Assembly: GCF_004005855.1 (NCBI RefSeq)
Contig: NZ_SACL01000007.1
Location: forward strand, 1 to 64,000
Reading direction: 5' to 3'
From: Rhodovarius crocodyli
Lineage (GTDB): Bacteria; Pseudomonadota; Alphaproteobacteria; Acetobacterales; Acetobacteraceae
Length of the DNA stretch: 64,000 bases
The notes below the pieces were generated by a model that was given only the letters and a program-made list of their open reading frames with translations, ran no database searches and had not been told where the DNA came from. Position numbers and translations under genes: made by a program. Of the stretch, positions 60,448 to 64,000 are shown in pieces (position 1 is the stretch's first letter; every line of letters begins with the position of its first letter).

Positions 60448-61641
60448 ATGGCCTACACAAACGAAGAGCGCAGCACGCTCGGCGTGATCGCCGGCGCGCA
60501 TGCGGTGAGTCACATCCACCTTCTGGTGGTTCCCCCGCTGTTTCCCCTGCTGCGGGACCTGCTGGGGGTGGGGTTCCTCGAACTCGGCTTCGCGCTGACG
60601 GTGGCCAATATCGTCTCCGCCGCCACCCAGGCGGCGGTGGGCGTGATGGTCGACCGGCTGGGGCCGCGGCGGGTGCTGATGGCGGGGCTGCTGCTGGGCG
60701 GCGCCGCCTTCCTGCTGCTGGGGCTGTGGCCCACCTATCCGATGCTGCTGGTGGCCTCGGCCATGTATGGGCTGGCCAATGCGGTCTATCACCCGGCCGA
60801 TTACGCGATCCTGGGTTCCGCGATCTCGGAGGAACGGGTGGGGCGGGCTTTCTCCATCCATACCTTCGCGGGCTATGCCGGCGGGGCGGTGGCGCCCGCG
60901 CTGATGCTGGGCGCCGCCTGGCTGGGCGGGGTGCCGGCGGCACTGTTCCTGGCCGCTCTGCTGGGGCCGTTGGCGGCGCTGCCGCTGCTGCGCGGCGCCA
61001 TGGCCGAGCGCCCGAAGCCCAAGCCTGTTCGCGCGGCCGGCGCGCCGCGCCTGCTGAACGGCACGGTGCTGGCGCTGACCTTCTTCTTCCTGCTGATCAA
61101 CCTGTTCAACAGCGGCATCCAGAACTTCGCCGTGCCCGCCTGGGCCATGCTGGACGGCCTGTCGCTTGCCGCCGGCAACACCGCCCTGACCGCCTGGCTG
61201 GCGATGAGCGCCGTGGGCGTGCTGGCGGGCGGCGTGGTGGCGGACCGCACGAAGCGCCACGGGCTGGTCGCGGCCGGCGGCTTCCTCGCCTCGGGCTTCC
61301 TGCTGCTGGTGGCGGGGCTCGCTTCCCTGCCGCTGGTGCCGCTGACGCTGGTGATGAGCGCCTCGGGCTTCCTGGCGGGCATGATCATGCCGTCGCGCGA
61401 CATGATCGTGCGCGCGGCAGCCCCTCCGGGCCAGGCGGGTGCTGTGTTCGGCATCGTCAGCACCGGCTTCAACATCGGCAGCATGATTGGCCCCATGGCC
61501 TATGGCTGGATGCTGGACCACAGCCGGCCGAGCATGGTCTTCGTGACCACCGCGGCCTGCGTCGGCATCGCCGTCGGCATGGCGCTGTGGCAGGACAGCC
61601 GCGCCAGCGCGCGCCGGGCCGTGCTGGCCGCGGCGGAGTAG
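60448..61641 (+). CDS. MFS transporter (fosmidomycin-resistance-like)
   Basis: A 397-residue major facilitator protein with 12 hydrophobic segments. HAVSHIHLLVVPPLFPLLRD in helix 1, MVDRLGPRRVLMAG between helices 2 and 3, and the NAVYHPADYAILGSAISEERVGRAFSIHTFAGYAGGAVAP stretch resemble Fsr-type efflux pumps. The second half contains VVADRTKRHGLVAAGG. The substrate cannot be told. It begins 4 bases after polA and ends before a hairpin-rich convergent gap facing catalase. Confidence 0.88.
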   Translation: MAYTNEERSTLGVIAGAHAVSHIHLLVVPPLFPLLRDLLGVGFLELGFALTVANIVSAATQAAVGVMVDRLGPRRVLMAGLLLGGAAFLLLGLWPTYPMLLVASAMYGLANAVYHPADYAILGSAISEERVGRAFSIHTFAGYAGGAVAPALMLGAAWLGGVPAALFLAALLGPLAALPLLRGAMAERPKPKPVRAAGAPRLLNGTVLALTFFFLLINLFNSGIQNFAVPAWAMLDGLSLAAGNTALTAWLAMSAVGVLAGGVVADRTKRHGLVAAGGFLASGFLLLVAGLASLPLVPLTLVMSASGFLAGMIMPSRDMIVRAAAPPGQAGAVFGIVSTGFNIGSMIGPMAYGWMLDHSRPSMVFVTTAACVGIAVGMALWQDSRASARRAVLAAAE

Positions 61642-61703
61642 GGGGGCCTCCGGGGGAAAGCCCCTGGCTGGGGCCCTGGGGGCAAAGCCACCAGGGCGCG
61701 ACC
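61642..61703. other. Hairpin-rich convergent gap (possible bidirectional terminator or family A remnant)
   Basis: 62 bases between the MFS and catalase stops. CCCTGGGGGC-AAA-GCCACCAGGG (61674-61696) and a G4/C4 hairpin near 61652-61664 give stable structure. The wording resembles outer modules of the family A repeats but no mirrored layout is present. Confidence 0.4.
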
Positions 61704-63140
61704 TTACCCCTTCAGCGCCGCCCTGACGCCTGCGCCGTATTCCGGGTGCACCTGGTCGAACAGGGCCAGCTGCCGGTCGACGATGTGCTGGGGCACCCCG
61801 CCCATGGCGGCCGCGATGTTGCCGAACAGGCGCTGGCGTTCCCCGGCGTCGAACAGGTTGAACAGCGCGCGGGGCTGGCTGAAGTCGTCGTTGCCCTCGC
61901 GGTGGTTGAAGCGGTCGGCGTCGCCCTGGATGCGCAGCGGCGGCTCGGCCACCGACGGGTCCTGCACCGGCCCGCCCATGCTGTTGGGTTCGTAATAGGC
62001 ATCGGGGTTGCCGGTGTCGTTCTGGAAGAAGCGCATCGCCCCGTCCTTGTGATAGTGGTGGAACGGGCATTTCGGCGCGTTCACCGGCAGCGCCTCGTAA
62101 TGCGTGCCCAGCCGGTAGCGATGGGCGTCGGCATAGGAGAAGATGCGCGCCTGCAGCATCTTGTCCGGGCTGGCGCCGATGCCGGGCACGAAGTTGGAGG
62201 GGCTGAAGGCCGCCTGCTCGATCTCCGCGAAGTAGTTGCGCGGGTTCCGGTTCAGCTCCAGCACGCCGACGTCGATCACCGGGAAATCGGCATGCGGCCA
62301 CACCTTCGTCAGGTCGAAGGGATTGAAGGGCGTCTGCTCGGCCTGTTCCTCGGTCATCACCTGGATCTGCATCTTCCAGCGCGGGAACTCGCCGCGCTGG
62401 ATGCCGCCGAACAGCGCCTCCTGGTAGCTTTCGCGCGATTGGCCGATCACCTGGGCGGCCTCGGCATTGGTGTAGTGCCTGTGGCCCTGCATGGTCTTGA
62501 AGTGGAACTTCACCCACACGCGCTCACCGGCCGCGTTCCACATGCCGTAGGTGTGGCTGCCGTAGCCGTTCATGAACATGGGCGCCACGGGCAGGCCGCG
62601 GTCGCTCATCAGGATGGTGACCTGGTGCAGGCTCTCGGGGCTGAGGGACCAGAAATCCCACATCGCGGTCGGGCTGCGCAGGTTGGTCTGCGGGTGGCGC
62701 TTCTGGGTGTGGATGAAGTCGGGGAATTTTAGCGGGTCGCGCACGAAGAACACCGGGGTGTTGTTGCCCACCAGGTCCCAGTTGCCTTCCTCGGTGTAGA
62801 ACTTCATCGCGAAGCCGCGCACGTCGCGCTCGGCGTCGGCGGCACCCTGTTCGCCCGCGACGGTGGAAAAGCGCAGCAGCATCTCCGTCTGCTTGCCCAC
62901 GGCCGAGAACAGGGAGGCGCGGGTATAGCGGCTGATGTCATGCGTGATGGTCAGCGTGCCATAGGCGCCCCAGCCCTTGGCGTGCACCACGCGTTCGGGG
63001 ATGCGCTCGCGGTTCTGGTGGGCCAGCTTCTCGATCAGCTGCCAATCCTGCAGCAGCACCGGGCCGCGCGGGCCGGCGGTCAGGCTGTTCTGGTTGTCGG
63101 CGACGGGCGCGCCGGCGGTGGTTGTCTGGCGAGGCGGCAT
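61704..63140 (-). CDS. katA: Catalase, small-subunit clade
   Basis: A 478-residue monofunctional haem catalase. The distal histidine is in [13 protein letters not shown] (a Trp replaces the more common Ala/Ser), the asparagine in [25 protein letters not shown], and the proximal haem-ligand tyrosine in [14 protein letters not shown]. The length fits clade 3 small-subunit enzymes. It removes hydrogen peroxide. It is divergent from an OxyR gene in a 118-base gap, so peroxide-inducible control is very likely. Confidence 0.95.
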   Translation of the reverse strand: MPPRQTTTAGAPVADNQNSLTAGPRGPVLLQDWQLIEKLAHQNRERIPERVVHAKGWGAYGTLTITHDISRYTRASLFSAVGKQTEMLLRFSTVAGEQGAADAERDVRGFAMKFYTEEGNWDLVGNNTPVFFVRDPLKFPDFIHTQKRHPQTNLRSPTAMWDFWSLSPESLHQVTILMSDRGLPVAPMFMNGYGSHTYGMWNAAGERVWVKFHFKTMQGHRHYTNAEAAQVIGQSRESYQEALFGGIQRGEFPRWKMQIQVMTEEQAEQTPFNPFDLTKVWPHADFPVIDVGVLELNRNPRNYFAEIEQAAFSPSNFVPGIGASPDKMLQARIFSYADAHRYRLGTHYEALPVNAPKCPFHHYHKDGAMRFFQNDTGNPDAYYEPNSMGGPVQDPSVAEPPLRIQGDADRFNHREGNDDFSQPRALFNLFDAGERQRLFGNIAAAMGGVPQHIVDRQLALFDQVHPEYGAGVRAALKG

Positions 63141-63223
63141 AAGCGGCTTCTCCTGGGTTGTGTCGTTGGAGGAAGCCTAGGCAAGCGTGCTCCGTCTTGG
63201 AAATTGCTGCCCTCAACCGGGCC

Positions 63224-63247
63224 GATAGCCAAACCGGATTGCGCTAT
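63224..63247. promoter_or_regulatory. Candidate OxyR site/promoter in the katA-oxyR gap
   Basis: GATAG (63224-63228) and CTAT (63244-63247) form ATAG/CTAT-like half sites, 15 bases apart rather than the classic 7, just before oxyR. CGCTATAAC is also a -10-like element. Only the position and half-sites support this. Confidence 0.35.
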
Positions 63248-63258
63248 AACCTCTCTCC

Positions 63259-64000
63259 ATGAACCTCAGAGAACTGCGCTATGTGCTGGCGGTTGCCGAG
63301 CACCTGCACTTCGGCAAGGCCGCGGAGGCCTGCGCCGTCAGCCAGCCGACCCTCTCCACCCAGCTGCGCAAGCTGGAGGATGAGCTGGGCATCGTGCTGT
63401 TCGAGCGTGGCGGGCGCGGGGTGGCGCTGACGCCGATCGGCGCGGAGATGCTGCCGCAGTTCCAGGCGGTGGTGACGGCGGCGGACGCCATCCAGCACCG
63501 GGCGGCGGCGGCGCGGGACCCGCTCTCGGGCCGGTTCCGCCTGGGCGTGATCCCGACGCTCGCGCCCTATCTGCTGCCGCTGGTGTTCGGTCCGCTGAGG
63601 GAGGCGCTGCCCTGCCTCAGCCTGGAGCCCTGGGAGGATGTGACCAACGCCGTCCTGGCCGGGCTGCGCGCGCATGAGCTGGATGCCGCGCTGATCGCGA
63701 CCCTGCCGGATGGGTCGGACCTGACGGGTGAGGAGCTGTTCCAGGAGCCCTTCCTGGCGGCCCTTCCGCCCGAGCACCCGCTGACGGCCCGGACCAAGGT
63801 GGCCGAGGCCGAGCTGGCCCCCGATGTGCTGGTGCTGTCTGACGGGCATTGCCTGCGGGAACAGGCATTGTCGGTATGCAGTGCCCAGCCGCCGGAGGAC
63901 GCGCAGCTGCGCGCGGCCAGCCTGCCCACCTTGCTGAACATGGTGGCCGCCGGCTACGGCACCACGCTGATCCCGGGGCTGGCCGCGGGCGTGGCGCAGG
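63259..64000 (+). CDS. oxyR: Hydrogen-peroxide-sensing regulator OxyR (partial, runs off the window)
   Basis: The first 247 residues of a LysR-type regulator; no stop before the window end. The N-terminal HTH reads LRYVLAVAEHLHFGKAAEACAVSQPTLSTQLRKLEDELG. The redox centre is intact: C198 in LSDGHCLREQAL and C207 nine residues later, matching C199/C208 of E. coli OxyR. AAGYGTTLIPGLA is also characteristic. It is divergent from katA. About 55-60 residues should lie beyond 64000. Confidence 0.93.
   Translation, partial: MNLRELRYVLAVAEHLHFGKAAEACAVSQPTLSTQLRKLEDELGIVLFERGGRGVALTPIGAEMLPQFQAVVTAADAIQHRAAAARDPLSGRFRLGVIPTLAPYLLPLVFGPLREALPCLSLEPWEDVTNAVLAGLRAHELDAALIATLPDGSDLTGEELFQEPFLAALPPEHPLTARTKVAEAELAPDVLVLSDGHCLREQALSVCSAQPPEDAQLRAASLPTLLNMVAAGYGTTLIPGLAAGVAQ

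Overview
This is a GC-rich window (most CDS third positions are G or C) that reads like the chromosome of an alphaproteobacterium, most probably an Acetobacteraceae member of the Roseomonas type. The placement is inference, based on an rRNA-operon end followed by tRNA-fMet, a GapR (DUF2312) gene, many orphan Bug/TTT solute receptors, CaiB/BaiF and acyl-CoA enzymes, and the AmgK-MurU cell-wall recycling pair. No transposase, phage gene or CRISPR array is visible. Coding density is very high, many neighbours overlap by 1 or 4 bases, and no gene-free stretch exceeds 300 bases.

Layout. 1-160: last bases of a 5S rRNA gene, initiator tRNA and a terminator. 184-9742: an acyl-CoA catabolic operon on the minus strand (CoA ligase, two acyl-CoA dehydrogenase subunits, crotonase, Bug receptor), a divergent peptide-type ABC receptor, a TetR regulator and a second Bug receptor; TetR-type palindromes lie in both divergent gaps. 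9693-16351: a YeeE sulfur transporter with a DUF302 protein and LysR, an AhpD-like protein, an alpha/beta hydrolase, a GlcG-like protein, and a TetR/peroxiredoxin/GST set. 16416-23260: a tightly coupled run of glycosyltransferases, an epimerase, a cytochrome b, a sulfite-oxidase-like molybdoenzyme, an aminotransferase and a PRC-barrel-like protein; I do not recognise this as a described pathway. 23358-24690: thiS, thiG and gapR. 24852-32405: a catabolic run (opine-dehydrogenase-like, 3-hydroxyacyl-CoA dehydrogenase, Bug, TauD, nitronate monooxygenase) facing an HMG-CoA lyase/CaiB pair. 32470-38250: a structured leader before an AtzG-like/AtzE-like amidase pair, then a nucleoside phosphorylase, DsbB, gamma-glutamyltransferase, gluconokinase and an RraA-like protein. 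38424-44583: thioesterase, ABC receptor, P1 peptidase, a WavE-like protein, a CinA-like protein and a GNAT-Nudix fusion.

44674-64000 is mostly housekeeping: tRNA-Gln, Ppx/GppA, rlmE, guaB, rsmB-like, the tsaE-amgK-murU-SDR operon, a DNA glycosylase, a 3-hydroxyisobutyryl-CoA hydrolase-like gene, an exported SOD, a lipoprotein hydrolase, a zinc ribbon, polA, an MFS transporter, katA and a divergent oxyR running off the window end.

The most unusual non-coding content is two interspersed repeat families. Family A (30074-30336, 48369-48636, 54211-54427) consists of mirrored triple hairpins whose stems change sequence but keep pairing. Family B (38294-38411 and, inverted, 50518-50642) has A/T-rich hairpins bracketing a GC-rich core. 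Both sit in gene-end gaps.
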